Source of the DNA: Streptomyces sp. NBC_00878
Lineage (GTDB): Bacteria; Actinomycetota; Actinomycetes; Streptomycetales; Streptomycetaceae
Direction: 5' to 3'
Assembly (NCBI RefSeq): GCF_026341515.1
Contig: NZ_JAPEOK010000001.1
Span: 3,162,001-3,226,000 of the forward strand
Length of the DNA stretch: 64,000 bases
A program made the position numbers and the translations under genes. Numbering within the stretch: the stretch's first letter is position 1; every line of letters starts with the position of its first letter. This document shows, in pieces, positions 63,852-64,000 of the stretch. Below the pieces are notes generated by a model. That model saw only the letters and a list, made by a program, of their open reading frames with translations. It made no database searches and had not been told where the DNA came from.

Positions 63852-64000
63852 GGAATTCTTGACACTGTGACGGATTCTGGATGGACCAGAGAGGATGTAA
63901 TCCCAGTTTGATGCAGCGTTGGGCGTTCCGCTCGCACGGCTCCCCACCACAATAACTGACTGGCCCTCCTTGTCGGCTGCATTCTCAATACGCTTGGCGC
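63846..64000 (-). CDS. C-terminal end of a nucleotidyltransferase-type polymorphic toxin (partial)
   Basis: Open to the window edge; stop TAG at 63846-63848. The visible 50 residues read AKRIENAADKEGQSVIVVGS, RASGTPNAASNWDYILSGPS, RIRHSVKNSL. VVGSRAxGT..S(D/N)WDY is the nucleotidyltransferase-fold core used as toxin tip in Rhs/WapA-type proteins. The first Asp of the DxD pair is replaced by Asn (SNWD). After the stop, in the same frame, RGTGDGEGSRCGRDFW continues the family pattern, so the stop may be a nonsense mutation of a longer toxin. Probably a remnant. Confidence 0.55.
   Translation of the reverse strand, partial: AKRIENAADKEGQSVIVVGSRASGTPNAASNWDYILSGPSRIRHSVKNSL

Overview
The window reads as chromosomal DNA of a Streptomyces or close relative. 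It is very GC-rich, many genes start with GTG (one probably with TTG), start codons often sit behind purine-rich ribosome sites or use 4-base stop/start overlaps, and the family content is typical of the genus. From memory, the gene order (oligopeptide ABC operon, SseB pair, gcvT-gcvH-glyA-sdaA, ScARP-like toxin, enoyl-CoA hydratase, L,D-transpeptidases, glgX, ABC exporters, M4 proteases) resembles the S. coelicolor SCO54xx region. That synteny is recall, not a computed alignment.

Left part (1-13.0 kb): a TetR regulator faces a tiny membrane protein across a pair of perfect inverted operators. Then come a Ser/Gly/Pro-rich lipoprotein, a double-hotdog thioesterase, a TRIC/UPF0126 channel, a complete oligopeptide importer (dppC-dppA-dppB-dppD-dppF order, minus strand), two SseB-type proteins and a P-loop ATPase. 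13.0-17.9 kb: a tandem glycine riboswitch precedes gcvT, then gcvH, glyA and sdaA, so glycine and serine are sensed and degraded by one cluster. The glycine-cleavage P-protein gene is not in this window.

Middle accessory part (17.9-35.7 kb): a decayed region with a truncated PfkB sugar kinase; a minus-strand operon of a GH127 beta-L-arabinofuranosidase with a sugar ABC importer; a multidomain SpoIIE-type phosphatase translationally coupled to a LacI-type sensor that has no DNA-binding domain; 2.2 kb without convincing genes; two leaderless TIG-repeat proteins; a divergent pair of secreted Asn/Gln/Cys repeat proteins that share a repeat motif and form the most novel-looking unit; and a GH25-type muramidase without a signal peptide.

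Right part (35.7-59.9 kb): an EF-hand protein, a leaderless MerR gene with a 19-bp-spacer promoter, a GNAT protein, a secreted ScARP/Scabin-like DNA ADP-ribosyltransferase, an anti-sigma-type ATPase, an enoyl-CoA hydratase, two tandem L,D-transpeptidase lipoproteins, glgX, four ABC half-exporters that form two heterodimers with complementary degenerate ATP sites, two M4 metalloproteases with a shared upstream element, a DUF1990 protein and an archaeal-type AAA ATPase.

Right end (59.9-64 kb): a DUF4328 membrane protein, an IS-transposase remnant, small unknown genes, an XRE regulator with a 20-bp perfect palindrome upstream, and the C-terminal end of what looks like a nucleotidyltransferase-type polymorphic toxin running off the edge. 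This end looks rearranged.
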